From: Aquicoccus porphyridii
GTDB lineage: Bacteria; Pseudomonadota; Alphaproteobacteria; Rhodobacterales; Rhodobacteraceae
Length of the DNA stretch: 64,000 nt
Direction of reading: 5' to 3'
Assembly (NCBI RefSeq): GCF_008369105.1
Contig: NZ_VINQ01000005.1
Coordinates: 124,001 to 188,000, forward strand
Part shown: piece by piece, positions 9,987-19,786 of the stretch
How positions within the stretch are numbered: position 1 is the stretch's first letter
Layout: every line of letters starts with the position of its first letter
Notes under the pieces: generated by a model
What the model saw: the letters and a program-made list of their open reading frames with translations, nothing else
What the model was told of the DNA's origin: nothing
Database searches by the model: none
Translations under genes and position numbers: made by a program

Positions 9987-10964
9987 TCACCTGTCGGCGA
10001 TACGGGCCAGCGCCGTGCGGGCCGCCTGCGACGCGGTGATCTCGCCCCGTGCCACCTCGGTGCCGAGGCGCTCCATCACCGCTTTCGCCGCTCCGGTCTC
10101 AAGCTGGCGCAACAGCCCCTGCCGAACCTCTTCACGGAACCAGTAGCGCGCCTGCTCGGCGCGGATGGTATCCAGAAAACCGTTTTCTTTCCGCCACTTG
10201 ATAAGAAATTGCATCTCGTCCCAGGCTTTTTCGAGCCCCTCCTCCTCAAGCGCCGACACCAGCATCGCCTTGGGGAATCCCTCCGGGTCCTGCGGCCGTT
10301 TGCGCAACAGTTTCAGCGCGCCGGAATAGTCCGCACAGGTGCGCGTGGCGGCGGGCTTGAGATCGCCATCGGCCTTGTTGACAAGGATGAGATCGGCCAT
10401 CTCCATGATCCCGCGCTTCACGCCCTGCAACTCGTCCCCACCCGCCGGAGCCAGCAAAAGTACAAACAAATCAGACATTTCCGCGACAACCGTCTCGGAC
10501 TGACCGACCCCTACCGTCTCGATCAACACCACGTCGAACCCCGCCGCCTCGCACAGCGCGATCGCCTCGCGCGAGCGTCGCGCGACGCCGCCCAACTGGC
10601 TTTGCGCGGGCGAGGGGCGGATAAAGGCACCGGGTTCGCGCGACAGCCGCTCCATCCGCGTCTTGTCGCCCAGGATCGACCCCCCCGAGCGCGCCGACGA
10701 AGGATCGACCGCCAACACCGCAACCTTGAGGCCCCGCCCGGTCAGCGAACAGCCAAACGCCTCGATGAAGGTCGATTTCCCGACCCCCGGCGTCCCCGAA
10801 AGCCCGATGCGAATCGCCTGTCTTTTCAATCTCTTGAGCGCCTCTAGAAGCTCGATCGCCTGCGCCCGGTGATCCTCGCGCCCGCTCTCGACCAACGTGA
10901 TCGCCCGGGCCAGCGCCCGTCGGTCTCCGTCTGCGATTCGCGCTGCTGTTGCCTCGGTATCCAT
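9987..10964 (-). CDS. meaB: Methylmalonyl-CoA mutase-associated GTPase MeaB
   Basis: A 325-residue P-loop GTPase of the MeaB/ArgK class, which protects and helps load the B12 cofactor of methylmalonyl-CoA mutase or a related acyl-CoA mutase. Seen in the sequence are the Walker A GTPGVGKST (residues about 57-65), VLAVDPSSARSGGSILGDKTRM, the switch-like ETVGVGQSE and the base-specificity LVNKADGD. The frame is open upstream, but MDTEATAARIADGDRRALAR at 10964 is the usual family beginning. No mutase gene is in the window. It is divergent from hrpB with a gap of about 100 bp. Confidence 0.93.
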   Translation of the reverse strand: MDTEATAARIADGDRRALARAITLVESGREDHRAQAIELLEALKRLKRQAIRIGLSGTPGVGKSTFIEAFGCSLTGRGLKVAVLAVDPSSARSGGSILGDKTRMERLSREPGAFIRPSPAQSQLGGVARRSREAIALCEAAGFDVVLIETVGVGQSETVVAEMSDLFVLLLAPAGGDELQGVKRGIMEMADLILVNKADGDLKPAATRTCADYSGALKLLRKRPQDPEGFPKAMLVSALEEEGLEKAWDEMQFLIKWRKENGFLDTIRAEQARYWFREEVRQGLLRQLETGAAKAVMERLGTEVARGEITASQAARTALARIADR

Positions 10965-11064
10965 TGGCCCGCCTCTTGGAGTGTCGCCCGCCTTGATGCC
11001 CAAAGCGCCCGCCCAAGTCCAGAGCCCCATGGACGCCGCCCGGACGCTGCCGCATAAAGCCCCT

Positions 11065-13506
11065 ATGCGATCCGCCCTGCCCATCGACGACACCCTGCCC
11101 GCGTTCCTCACTGCCCTGCGCGACCATGGCCGCGCCGTTCTCCAGGCCCCGCCCGGCGCAGGCAAGACGACCCGCGTGCCGCTTGCCCTACGCGAATCGG
11201 GGCTGGCCCGTGGTCGCATCCTCATGCTCGAACCCCGCCGCCTCGCCGCCCGCACCGCCGCCGAACGGATGGCCGAAACGCTGGGTGAGACTCCGGGCGA
11301 AACCGTGGGATACCGTATCAGGGGCGAGGCAAAGGTCGGAAAACAAACGCAAATCGAGGTGGTGACCGAGGGCATCCTGACCCGCATGATCCAGTCCGGC
11401 CCCGAGCTTTCGGGCGTCGGCACGGTGATCTTCGACGAGTTTCACGAGCGTTCCCTCAATGCCGATCTCGGTCTCGCGCTTTGTCTCGAAATCGCCGAGG
11501 CCCTGCGCGATGACCTGATGCTCATTGCCATGTCGGCCACGCTCGACGCGGGTCCGGTGGCAGATCTCATGCAGGCTCCGCTCGTCACCTCTGAAGGGCG
11601 CATCTTCCCGGTCGAAACCCGCTGGCTCGACGCCCCCCTGCCCAAGGGCAAACGGCTTGAAGAAGCCACCGCCGAGCTCACTCACAAGGCCTTGCGCGAA
11701 ACCGAAGGCGGCATCCTCGTCTTCCTCCCCGGCGAAGGCGAAATCCGCCGCACCGAGGCGCTGTTGCGGCCAAACCTGCCCCCCGGTTGCACCCTCAGGC
11801 CGCTGTTCGGCGCCATGCCTTTCAAGGACCAGCGCGCCGCCATCGAACCGATTGAAAGCGCGCGGAAAATCGTCCTCGCCACCGCGATTGCCGAAACCTC
11901 TCTCACGATCGAGGACATCCGCGCGGTGATCGACGCGGGCCGCGCCCGCCGTGCCCGCTTCGATCCGGCCTCGGGCATGTCGCGGCTCGTGACCGAACGG
12001 GTCACGAAGGCCGAGGCAGAACAGCGCGCGGGTCGCGCGGGCCGGGTCGCGCCGGGCGTAGCTTATCGACTCTGGACCCGTGGTGAAGAGGGCGCGCTCG
12101 CCCTCTTCCCACCGCCCGAAATCGCGGCCGCCGACCTTGCCGGCCTCGCGCTCGAACTGGCGCTCTGGGGGGCCAAGCCCACCGATCTGCCCTTCCTCAC
12201 ACAGCCCAATCCGGAGGCCTATGCCGAGGCGCAGGCACTCTTGCGGATGCTGGACGCGCTCGACCGTGACGACCGGCTCACCGATCACGGCCGCGCGCTG
12301 GCCGCGCTTCCGTTGCACCCGAGGCTGGCGCATATGCTTGCGCTGTCCGGCCCCGGCGGGGCGCCGCTTGCCGCGCTCCTTGCCGACCGCGACCCGCTCG
12401 CGCACAGCGCACCAGTTGATCTCGCCCTGCGGCTCGAAGCTCTCAATGATTTCAGACGGTTCAGCCAGACGCGCCCCTGGCAGGCCCGTCGCGCAACCCT
12501 TGATCGAATTCGCGCCGAGGCCCGACGACTCGCCCGCCAGGCAACGGACTCGAAAATCACGTTCACTCCGGCTGAAATGGCTGCCCTTGCCTATCCCGAT
12601 CGCATCGGTCAGCGCCGCAAGGGCGATCAGCCGCGCTATGTGCTGTCGGGTGGCAAGGGCGCGATTCTGCCCGATGACGACCCGCTCGGCCAGAGCCCCT
12701 TCCTCGTTGTCACCGACACTGACGGGAACCCGCGCGAAGCGCGCATCCGTCAGGCCCTGCCCATCACCCAGGCCGAGATACGCGCGCTTTTCCCGGATCA
12801 AATCGCGTGGCACGACATCTGCGTCTGGTCGAAACGCGACCGCCGCGTCACCGCCCGGCGGCAGGAACGCTTTGGCGCCTTGGTCCTTGACGACCGGATC
12901 TGGAAAGACGCGCCCGAAGACGCCGTCGCCCGCGCCATGTGCGACGGCATTCGCCACCTGGGCCTGTTCCCCTCAGACGCCACCCAACGGTTCCGCGCCC
13001 GCGTGGCCCTTGCCCGCGCGGCGGGCGAAGACCTGCCCGCAATGGATGACGCCGCGCTTCTGGCCATGCTCGAAGACTGGCTCCTGCCATATCTCACCGG
13101 GATCAAGACAGCACAGGACTGGAAATCCTTCGACATGCTCGACGCGCTGCGCGCGATGCTCAGCTGGGAGCAGATGCAGCGGCTGGACCAGATCACCCCG
13201 CCCGCCTTCACCACGCCACTCGGACGCCGCATCCCGATCGACTATTCCGGCGAGTATCCCGAAATCCGTCTTCGCTTGCAGGAACTGTTTGGCCAGACGA
13301 CGCACCCCTCTGTCGCAGGCCAACCGCTGCGCGTGACGCTGCTTTCGCCCGCCGGTCGCCCGGTGCAGACCACGCTCGACATTCCCGGTTTCTGGGCCAC
13401 GTCCTATGCCGATGTGCGCAAGGACATGCGCGGACGCTATCCCAGGCATCCCTGGCCCGAAGACCCGACCCGCGCCGATCCCACCTTGCGCACCAAACCG
13501 CGCTGA
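11065..13506 (+). CDS. hrpB: ATP-dependent helicase HrpB
   Basis: An 813-residue DEAH-box helicase of the HrpB family. Motifs in order: Walker A PPGAGKTTRV (about residues 29-38), DEFHERS (motif II), SATLDAG (motif III), and in the second RecA domain the ATAIAETSLTIEDI and QRAGRAGRVAPG motifs. The long C-terminal HrpB-specific region ends near WPEDPTRADP. I place the start at ATG 11065 (MRSALPIDD), which puts the P-loop at the normal position; the frame continues open upstream into meaB. Its substrate RNA and exact role are not established for this family. Confidence 0.94.
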   Translation: MRSALPIDDTLPAFLTALRDHGRAVLQAPPGAGKTTRVPLALRESGLARGRILMLEPRRLAARTAAERMAETLGETPGETVGYRIRGEAKVGKQTQIEVVTEGILTRMIQSGPELSGVGTVIFDEFHERSLNADLGLALCLEIAEALRDDLMLIAMSATLDAGPVADLMQAPLVTSEGRIFPVETRWLDAPLPKGKRLEEATAELTHKALRETEGGILVFLPGEGEIRRTEALLRPNLPPGCTLRPLFGAMPFKDQRAAIEPIESARKIVLATAIAETSLTIEDIRAVIDAGRARRARFDPASGMSRLVTERVTKAEAEQRAGRAGRVAPGVAYRLWTRGEEGALALFPPPEIAAADLAGLALELALWGAKPTDLPFLTQPNPEAYAEAQALLRMLDALDRDDRLTDHGRALAALPLHPRLAHMLALSGPGGAPLAALLADRDPLAHSAPVDLALRLEALNDFRRFSQTRPWQARRATLDRIRAEARRLARQATDSKITFTPAEMAALAYPDRIGQRRKGDQPRYVLSGGKGAILPDDDPLGQSPFLVVTDTDGNPREARIRQALPITQAEIRALFPDQIAWHDICVWSKRDRRVTARRQERFGALVLDDRIWKDAPEDAVARAMCDGIRHLGLFPSDATQRFRARVALARAAGEDLPAMDDAALLAMLEDWLLPYLTGIKTAQDWKSFDMLDALRAMLSWEQMQRLDQITPPAFTTPLGRRIPIDYSGEYPEIRLRLQELFGQTTHPSVAGQPLRVTLLSPAGRPVQTTLDIPGFWATSYADVRKDMRGRYPRHPWPEDPTRADPTLRTKPR

Positions 13507-13597
13507 CCCTTCGCAGGCCGCTCTTTTGCAATTTCCCGGAAACGCACTATATTCATTGAAAGAAACAGGAAAACCCGAGCAGGGGCAGAGATTTCAC

Positions 13598-14056
13598 ATG
13601 ACCGCAGGATTGCGCAGGGCCTGGACCGAGATGGTCAGGCCCCTATTCAAACGACCCAACCGGCTCCAGGTGGCCGCGCTGTGCTATCGTCAGGGCGACG
13701 ATGGCAAAGAGGTGCTGCTCGTCACCTCGCGCGACACCGGTCGCTGGATCATCCCCAAGGGTTGGCCGATCAACGGCAAGGACGCGCCGGGTGCCGCGCT
13801 TCAGGAAGCCTGGGAAGAGGCGGGCGTGCGAACCGGGCAGGTCACCGGCAAGGCCATCGGCACCTATTGCTATGAAAAGGAACTGTCCAGCGGCTTGCCC
13901 GTCCCGGTCGAGACCCTCGTCTTTCCGGTCGAGGTGCGCAAGCTCGAAGGCGATTATCCCGAGGCACATGAACGCCGCCGAAAATGGGTCAGCCCCGCAC
14001 GTGCCGCAAACATGGTGCGAGAACCGGAATTACAGCAGATTCTGCGCGATATGTAA
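13598..14056 (+). CDS. NUDIX hydrolase
   Basis: A 152-residue NUDIX protein. The Nudix box lies around residues 58-82: WIIPKGWPINGKDAPGAALQ, then EAWEEAGV. The metal-binding EAWEE core is intact, but the usual Arg of REUxEE is Gln and the first box glutamate is not obvious, so the box is slightly degenerate. The PKGWP start is typical of members acting on diadenosine or inositol polyphosphates, but the substrate is not proven. Start ATG 13598 has GGGGCAGAG upstream. Confidence 0.88.
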   Translation: MTAGLRRAWTEMVRPLFKRPNRLQVAALCYRQGDDGKEVLLVTSRDTGRWIIPKGWPINGKDAPGAALQEAWEEAGVRTGQVTGKAIGTYCYEKELSSGLPVPVETLVFPVEVRKLEGDYPEAHERRRKWVSPARAANMVREPELQQILRDM

Positions 14057-14148
14057 CAGTTTTGTAACGAATTGGTGACAGAATCGGTTGATCCCGCACA
14101 TCCCCTTGTCTACCCCACTGCCAGAACCGTTGCTGGGGGAGACAAAAC

Positions 14149-15633
14149 GTGAGCGACACGCAAAACGACGCCGATCACCTTGAAACCCTCGACCGCGACC
14201 TGCACCGGTTTTCGCATCTCGAAACCGCCACGCAATATGTCGCCCGCCCGATGGTCGCACCGGGGATCGCACTGGCCTTTATCATCGTTACAGGGCTCGC
14301 GGCGGCGGTCCTCTTCGGTCAGCTTCCGATCAATTTCATCGTGGTGGCGGCAGCGGTGTTCGGGGCCTACATGGCGCTCAATATCGGCGCCAATGACGTG
14401 GCCAACAACATGGGACCGGCCGTGGGGGCCAATGCGCTCACCATGGGTGGGGCCATCGCCATCGCGGCCATATTCGAATCCCTCGGCGCGCTTCTTGCAG
14501 GCGGTGACGTGGTCTCGACCATCTCCAAGGGCATCATCGACCCCACCACGGTTGCCGATACTCAGGTCTTCATCTGGGCAATGATGGCCGCACTCATTTC
14601 GGCAGCGCTCTGGATCAACCTCGCCACCTGGATCGGCGCCCCGGTGTCGACCACCCATTCGGTGGTCGGCGGGGTGATGGGCGCGGGTATCGCCGCCGCG
14701 GGCCTTGCAGCGGTGAGTTGGCCGACGATGAGCACGATTGCCGCCTCTTGGGTGATCTCCCCGGTGATGGGCGGGGTCATTGCGGCTCTCTTTCTCGCAT
14801 TGATCAAGTCGCGCATCATCTACCAGGAGGACAAGATCGCCGCCGCCCGCCGCTGGGTGCCGATCCTCGTCGGCATCATGGCCGGTGCTTTTGCCACCTA
14901 TCTCGCGCTTAAAGGGCTGAACCGGGTCGTTAAAATCAACATAGGCACCGCTCTGCTCATCGGGACGGCCCTCGGCACGATAACCTGGCTCATCACCATT
15001 CCACTGATCCGCAAGAAGGCCCGGGGGCTCGAGAACCGCAACAAATCGATCAAGCTTCTATTCGGCCTGCCACTGGTGATTTCGGCTGCGCTGCTCAGCT
15101 TTGCGCATGGCGCCAACGACGTGGCCAATGCCGTGGGGCCGCTCGCCGCCATCGTGCACGCGGCCGAATTCGGCACAGCCGAAACACAGGTCGGCATCCC
15201 GATATGGGTCATGGTGATCGGCGCCTTCGGAATTTCCTTCGGCCTGTTTCTGTTCGGCCCCAAACTCATCCGGATGGTCGGCTCGCAGATCACCAAGCTC
15301 AATCCCATGCGCGCCTATTGCGTGGCGCTCTCCGCCGCTATCACCGTCATCGTGGCCAGTTGGCTGGGTCTGCCGGTCTCGTCCACGCATATCGCCGTGG
15401 GCGGGGTCTTTGGCGTTGGATTCTTCCGCGAATGGGACACCGAACGGCGCTGGCGCATGAATTCGGATGGCCGCCCCCCGGAGCGGCGTATCGCACCCGA
15501 GGAACGCCGCCGTCGCAGGCTGGTGCGGCGCTCACATTTCATGACGATCATCGCCGCATGGGTGATCACCGTGCCCGCCGCCGCGTTAATCTCGGGGGGA
15601 ATCTTCCTTGCCCTCAACGCCTTGACAAGCTGA
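14149..15633 (+). CDS. Inorganic phosphate transporter, PiT family
   Basis: A 494-residue membrane protein with the duplicated PiT signature: AYMALNIGANDVANNMGPAV in the N-terminal half and SFAHGANDVANAVGPLAAIV in the C-terminal half, each holding the GANDVAN motif. The serine-threonine loops GAPVSTTHSVVGGVMGAG and GLPVSSTHIAVGGVFGVG repeat the same symmetry. About 10-11 helices are expected. It imports phosphate with H+ or Na+. The start is GTG 14149 with GGGGGAGA nine bases upstream. It is longer than low-length Pit proteins because of a basic, charged segment near residues 430-460. Confidence 0.93.
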   Translation: MSDTQNDADHLETLDRDLHRFSHLETATQYVARPMVAPGIALAFIIVTGLAAAVLFGQLPINFIVVAAAVFGAYMALNIGANDVANNMGPAVGANALTMGGAIAIAAIFESLGALLAGGDVVSTISKGIIDPTTVADTQVFIWAMMAALISAALWINLATWIGAPVSTTHSVVGGVMGAGIAAAGLAAVSWPTMSTIAASWVISPVMGGVIAALFLALIKSRIIYQEDKIAAARRWVPILVGIMAGAFATYLALKGLNRVVKINIGTALLIGTALGTITWLITIPLIRKKARGLENRNKSIKLLFGLPLVISAALLSFAHGANDVANAVGPLAAIVHAAEFGTAETQVGIPIWVMVIGAFGISFGLFLFGPKLIRMVGSQITKLNPMRAYCVALSAAITVIVASWLGLPVSSTHIAVGGVFGVGFFREWDTERRWRMNSDGRPPERRIAPEERRRRRLVRRSHFMTIIAAWVITVPAAALISGGIFLALNALTS

Positions 15634-15705
15634 GGGATCGGGACGACGGCTCGGTGCCATACCAATACGCAAGGCCAGAACGATCTCGCCGCTCCCGCCT
15701 CCCGT

Positions 15706-16632
15706 TCAGACCCCCAGGCACCAGCGCATAACCGCTTTTTGGGCGTGCAGGCGGTTCTCGGCCTCGTCGAACACGACCGAATTGGAGCCATCCATCACCT
15801 CGGATGTCGCCTCCTCGCCGCGATGCGCAGGCAGGCAATGCATGAAGAGCGCATCGGGCTTGGCATGGCTCATCAGTTCCGCGTTCACCTGGTAAGGGCG
15901 CAGCATGTTGTGGCGCCGCTCGCGGCTCGACTGGCTATCATGCATGCTCACCCATGTGTCGGTGACGATCAGATCGGCACCCTCGACCGCCTTCCTCGCA
16001 TCACGCTCGATGATGACTTTGCGCCCGGCCTTGCGCGCCAGTCCCACGAATTCAGGCTCGGGTTCAAGCTGTACAGGCCCAGTAAAGACCATCTCGAAGC
16101 CGAACTGAGCGCTGGCATGCAGGAACGAGGCGCAGACATTGTTGCCATCGCCACACCACACCACCTTCTTGCCGGCGATCGGCCCGCGATGCTCTTCATA
16201 AGTCATAACATCGGCCATGATCTGACAGGGGTGGGTTCGGTCGGTCAGCCCGTTGATCACCGGCACATCGGCATACTCGGCCATCTCGATCAGAACGCTT
16301 TCATCAAAGGTGCGGATCATGATCAGATCGACATAGCGCGACAGAACCCGGGCGGTATCAGCGATGGTTTCGCCATGGCCAAGCTGCATGTCATTGCCCG
16401 AAAGCACCATGGTCTGCCCACCCATCTGCCGCACGCCCACGTCAAAGGAAACACGTGTGCGGGTCGAGGGTTTCTCGAAGATCAGCGCGACCATCCTCCC
16501 GGCGAGCGGCTGTTCGTCATCCGCCGCGCCGCGTGTGCGACCCACGCGCGCATCCTTCATCGCGCGGGCATGGTCGATGATGCCTCTGAGGGCGGCTGGA
16601 TCGGTCTTATGCAGGTCAAGAAAATGATTCAT
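15706..16632 (-). CDS. argF: Ornithine carbamoyltransferase
   Basis: The 308-residue enzyme joins ornithine and carbamoyl phosphate to citrulline in arginine synthesis. The carbamoyl-phosphate site [14 protein letters not shown], the ornithine-binding DTWVSMHD and the catalytic-cysteine motif [11 protein letters not shown] are all present. It follows argD on the same strand (66 bp apart) and is probably cotranscribed; a GAG-TATTT element and hairpin lie between the two. Its 3' end is convergent with the phosphate transporter. Confidence 0.96.
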   Translation of the reverse strand: MNHFLDLHKTDPAALRGIIDHARAMKDARVGRTRGAADDEQPLAGRMVALIFEKPSTRTRVSFDVGVRQMGGQTMVLSGNDMQLGHGETIADTARVLSRYVDLIMIRTFDESVLIEMAEYADVPVINGLTDRTHPCQIMADVMTYEEHRGPIAGKKVVWCGDGNNVCASFLHASAQFGFEMVFTGPVQLEPEPEFVGLARKAGRKVIIERDARKAVEGADLIVTDTWVSMHDSQSSRERRHNMLRPYQVNAELMSHAKPDALFMHCLPAHRGEEATSEVMDGSNSVVFDEAENRLHAQKAVMRWCLGV

Positions 16633-16660
16633 TGGTCTTGGTCCGTTCTTGCAGGCAGTA

Positions 16661-16712
16661 CCGGGAGGGCCAGCCCCCCCGGACTCCCCGAGGTATTTTC
16701 AGTCAGATGAAG
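16661..16712 (+). repeat. Hairpin plus GAG-TATTT element, copy 3 (argD-argF gap)
   Basis: A GC stem, CCGGGAGGG against CCCCCCCGG with one mismatch (16661-16682), is followed at once by CTCCCCGAGGTATTTTCAGT and CAGATGAAG (16684-16712). The second part matches the reverse complement of 35124-35152 (CTCCCCGAG-TATTT-CAG-TGAAG). The last codons and stop of argD fall inside the element, so it forms the argD 3' end as well as the argD-argF spacer. Confidence 0.65.
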
Positions 16713-17886
16713 AGGCAGATTCGATCTGCGTAGCGGCCGCGTCGAGCCGCGTGACGGCCTCGGCGAGTTCCTCTTCGGTTATGTTGAGCGGCGGCAACAG
16801 GCGGATCACGTTATCTGCGGCGGGCACGGTGATCACTTCGGCGTCAAAACCTGCACTAACCACATCGACGTTGGGCACCTTGCAGCGCAGCCCAAGCATC
16901 AGACCGGCACCGCGCACTTCATCGAAGATGTCGGGATGCGTCGCCACCAGCCCTTCGAGCTTCTGGCGCAATGCGCCGGCGCGGTCGTTCACCGTGGCAA
17001 GGAAGCCGGGGTCGGAGACGATCTCGACCAGTTTCGCACCCACGGCACAACCCAGCGGGTTGCCGCCATAGGTTGACCCGTGGGTCCCCACTGTCATGCC
17101 CGACGCCGCACGTTCGTCCGCCAGAACCGCACCCAGGGGAAAGCCCCCGCCGATACCCTTGGCGACCATCATGATATCGGGCGTGATCCCTGCCCATTCA
17201 TGCGCGAAAAGCCGCCCCGTTCGACCCATGCCACATTGCACCTCATCCAGGATCAAGAGCGCGCCCGTCTCGTCACAGATCGCACGCACCGCACGCAAAT
17301 CCTCGTCCGACATCGCACGGATACCACCCTCGCCCTGGATCGGTTCAAGGAGAACCGCCGCGGTTTTCTCGCTCGCCGCTTTCTTCAACGCCGCGATATC
17401 GCCCCACGGCAGATGGGTGAACCCGCCCAGAACCGGACCGAATCCCTTGATCATCTTCTCGGAACCGGCGGCGGCGATGGCAGCGGTCGAGCGGCCATGA
17501 AACGCACCCTCGAAAGCGATGATCTCGACCCGATCCGGGTCGCCCGCCTCATACCAGTATTTACGCGCCATCTTGACCGCCAGCTCGCAGGCTTCGGTGC
17601 CGGAATTGGTGAGAAAAACCGTATCGGCGAATGTATGCTCGACCAAAAGGTCGGCCAGCCGCTGCTGTTCGGGAATCCGGTAAAGGTTCGAAACATGCCA
17701 GAGCTTCTGCGCCTGCTCGTTCAACGTCGCGACCAGGTCGGGATGGGCATGGCCCAGCGCATTGACCGCGATGCCCGAGCCCAGATCGAGAAAGCGTCGC
17801 CCGTCACGCTCAACCAGCCAGCTGCCTTCGCCCCTCACGAATTCCAGCGGTGCACGGTTATAGGTCGGTAGAACAGACGGGATCAT
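16699..17886 (-). CDS. argD: Acetylornithine aminotransferase family, class III
   Basis: A 395-residue PLP enzyme. In arginine synthesis it transaminates N-acetylglutamate semialdehyde to N2-acetylornithine and may also serve lysine synthesis. Family markers are FLDLGSGIAVNALGHAHPDL, TNSGTEACELAVKMARKYW, the cofactor-aspartate motif LLILDEVQCGMGRTG, and the PLP lysine in MMVAKGIGGGFPLGA. The next gene on the strand is argF, which supports the arginine role over a general omega-transaminase. The C-terminal SSSD lies inside a repeated intergenic element. Confidence 0.93.
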   Translation of the reverse strand: MIPSVLPTYNRAPLEFVRGEGSWLVERDGRRFLDLGSGIAVNALGHAHPDLVATLNEQAQKLWHVSNLYRIPEQQRLADLLVEHTFADTVFLTNSGTEACELAVKMARKYWYEAGDPDRVEIIAFEGAFHGRSTAAIAAAGSEKMIKGFGPVLGGFTHLPWGDIAALKKAASEKTAAVLLEPIQGEGGIRAMSDEDLRAVRAICDETGALLILDEVQCGMGRTGRLFAHEWAGITPDIMMVAKGIGGGFPLGAVLADERAASGMTVGTHGSTYGGNPLGCAVGAKLVEIVSDPGFLATVNDRAGALRQKLEGLVATHPDIFDEVRGAGLMLGLRCKVPNVDVVSAGFDAEVITVPAADNVIRLLPPLNITEEELAEAVTRLDAAATQIESASSSD

Positions 17887-18162
17887 CTGGATATCCTTTC
17901 CCTTGAGGAAGCCCCCGGTTTGCCCGGTGCGGGGCCATTCGTCAACGATTTTGCAGGAAGTTCAAGGGGGCAGACCAATGTGGCGCGGCCCCGCGACAAA
18001 GGCGGATGCGTCAGACGCTGCGGCGTCGACGTCGGATCATTACGATATGAAATGCCTGTGCCATGACGGGGGATTTAGCGCCCTGGCGTACGCCTGTCAA
18101 TGAAACATATCCGGGGAAATTCGCGCTTTACTCCGGGCTGTTCTCGACGCAGTTAATCGCCC
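17887..18162. other. Divergent gap argD / DMT transporter
   Basis: 276 bp between two divergent genes, so both promoters should lie here. I see no clear -35/-10 pair, no convincing palindrome and no short ORF with a ribosome-binding site. The DMT gene start has no obvious Shine-Dalgarno sequence. Confidence 0.5.
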
Positions 18163-19068
18163 ATGTTCACGCCGCGCGCCCAGAACCCCGGCCTCGCTGT
18201 TGGCTTCATGCTGACAGCCTGCGCCTTTATCGCCGCCTCAACCCTGATGGCAAAGCTCGCAGGCACCGCGCGGCTGGGTGATCCGTTACACCCGTTGCAG
18301 GTAAGCCACGGGCGGTTTCTCTTCGCGTGGATACTGATCGCCTCGACCGCCGCCGCGATGCGGCTCAGGTTCGAGCGGCCCAACCTGCGGCTGCACGCCC
18401 TGCGCACCCTCGGCGGCTGGGTCGGGATCAGCCTGATGTTCGCCGCCGTGACCTATATCCCGATGGCCGATGCAACCGCGATTTCCTTTCTCAACCCGGT
18501 CTTCGCAATGATACTGGCAATCCCGCTCCTGGGTGAAAAAGTCGGGCCAATCCGCTGGTCCGCCGCGGCCATTGCCCTTCTGGGCGCGCTCATCCTCTTA
18601 CGCCCAACTCCGGCCAGCTTTCAACCCGCCGCCCTTCTGGCACTTGGCGCGGCCCTCGCCATGGGGATCGAGATCACCATTATCAAGCTGCTTTCCAGGC
18701 ATGAAGGGCCGCTTCAGATCCTGTTCATCAACAACAGTTTCGGGCTCATCATCGCCACGGTTGCGGTGCTGCCCTTCTGGGTGATGCCCACGCCCGCGCA
18801 ATGGGCTGCGTTGGCCGGGGTGGGTGTATTCATGGCCTGCGCGCAAGCCGCCTATGTCAACGCCATGGCCCGTGCCGAGGCCAGTTTCGTTGTGCCTTTC
18901 GCCTATGCTACGCTGATATTTGCCGCGCTTTTCGATGTAATCGTGTTCCGCACCCGGCCTGATGCCATCTCGGCTCTCGGGGCGACGATCATCATCGCCG
19001 GTGCCACGCTTCTGGCCTGGCGCGAGGCGCGGCTCGAGAAACGTCAACCCGCGACAGTTCCACGCTGA
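18163..19068 (+). CDS. DMT superfamily (EamA) transporter
   Basis: A 301-residue inner-membrane protein with about ten helices and two EamA halves, the second starting near ALLALGAALAMGIEITIIKL. Each half carries the family pattern, for example YIPMADATAISFLNPVFAMI and the GEK turn in the first (PLLGEKVGP). The N-terminal helix GFMLTACAFIAASTLMAKLA is typical. Such proteins export amino acids, metabolites or drugs; the substrate is unknown. It is divergent from argD and followed 114 bp later by gcrA. Confidence 0.87.
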   Translation: MFTPRAQNPGLAVGFMLTACAFIAASTLMAKLAGTARLGDPLHPLQVSHGRFLFAWILIASTAAAMRLRFERPNLRLHALRTLGGWVGISLMFAAVTYIPMADATAISFLNPVFAMILAIPLLGEKVGPIRWSAAAIALLGALILLRPTPASFQPAALLALGAALAMGIEITIIKLLSRHEGPLQILFINNSFGLIIATVAVLPFWVMPTPAQWAALAGVGVFMACAQAAYVNAMARAEASFVVPFAYATLIFAALFDVIVFRTRPDAISALGATIIIAGATLLAWREARLEKRQPATVPR

Positions 19069-19182
19069 ACCCGCGCCCAGATCGCACCTTGCACCGCGCG
19101 GCACGATGTTTAGAATAAGGCCCTGACCGGAATAGCAGGGCGGCCCGACCGATGAGGCCGCCCTTTCAAATAGGAAAACCCG

Positions 19183-19761
19183 ATGTCCTGGACCGACGAA
19201 CGCGTGGAACTTCTGAAAAAGATGTGGGGCGAAGGCCAGTCGGCCAGCCAGATCGCCAAGGAACTGGGCGGTGTCACCCGCAATGCCGTGATCGGCAAGG
19301 TCCATCGTCTTGGCCTCTCGAACCGCACCTCTGCGGGGGGTGGGCCGGAGAGTGGTGCCAAGCCTGACGCCAAGTCCGAGGCGAAACCGCGCGCGCCGCG
19401 TGCGAAAGCGGCGAAACCGGCGCGTGAGGCGCCTGCGAAAGCCGCCGAGGCCGAGCCGAAGCCTGCCGCCGCGCCGGCCCGCAAGCAGATCATCCCCGCC
19501 GGACAGCCGTTGCCGCCGCAACCGTCGGCAAACGAGATCAGTCCCGAAGCATTAGCAAAGGTGAGCGAAATCGAAAAAAAGGCGCGAAGACTTACACTTA
19601 TGGAGTTGACCGAGCGGACCTGCAAGTGGCCCGTGGGCGATCCTGCGACCGATGATTTCTGGTTCTGCGGCCTGCCGGTTCAGGCGGGAAAGCCCTATTG
19701 CGAAGCCCATGTCGGCGTCGCATTTCAACCGATGTCGAGCCGCCGCGACCGCAAACGCTGA
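19183..19761 (+). CDS. gcrA: GcrA-family cell cycle regulator
   Basis: A 192-residue homologue of GcrA, which binds sigma-70 and methylated GANTC sites and drives S-phase genes in alphaproteobacteria. The N-terminal DNA-binding helix-turn-helix is clear (SWTDERVELLKKMWGEGQSA, then ITRN-like VTRNAVIGKVHRLGLSNRT). A long Ala/Lys/Pro-rich linker (about residues 55-125) leads to the C-terminal sigma-interacting domain, LMELTERTCKWPVGDP to FCGLPVQAGKPYCEAH, with conserved cysteines and a histidine. The order and both domains are complete. Transcription runs toward the 76-bp repeat B. Confidence 0.93.
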   Translation: MSWTDERVELLKKMWGEGQSASQIAKELGGVTRNAVIGKVHRLGLSNRTSAGGGPESGAKPDAKSEAKPRAPRAKAAKPAREAPAKAAEAEPKPAAAPARKQIIPAGQPLPPQPSANEISPEALAKVSEIEKKARRLTLMELTERTCKWPVGDPATDDFWFCGLPVQAGKPYCEAHVGVAFQPMSSRRDRKR

Positions 19762-19786
19762 ACCGTGCGCACCCACCGTGCAACAG

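Noticed and set aside
10965-11423. N-terminal extension of meaB by about 150 codons
   Set aside because: The extension overlaps the antisense of hrpB and has no family similarity; MeaB starts at 10964.
17887-18162. A short gene between argD and the DMT transporter
   Set aside because: The available frames lack a ribosome-binding site and have no recognisable pattern.
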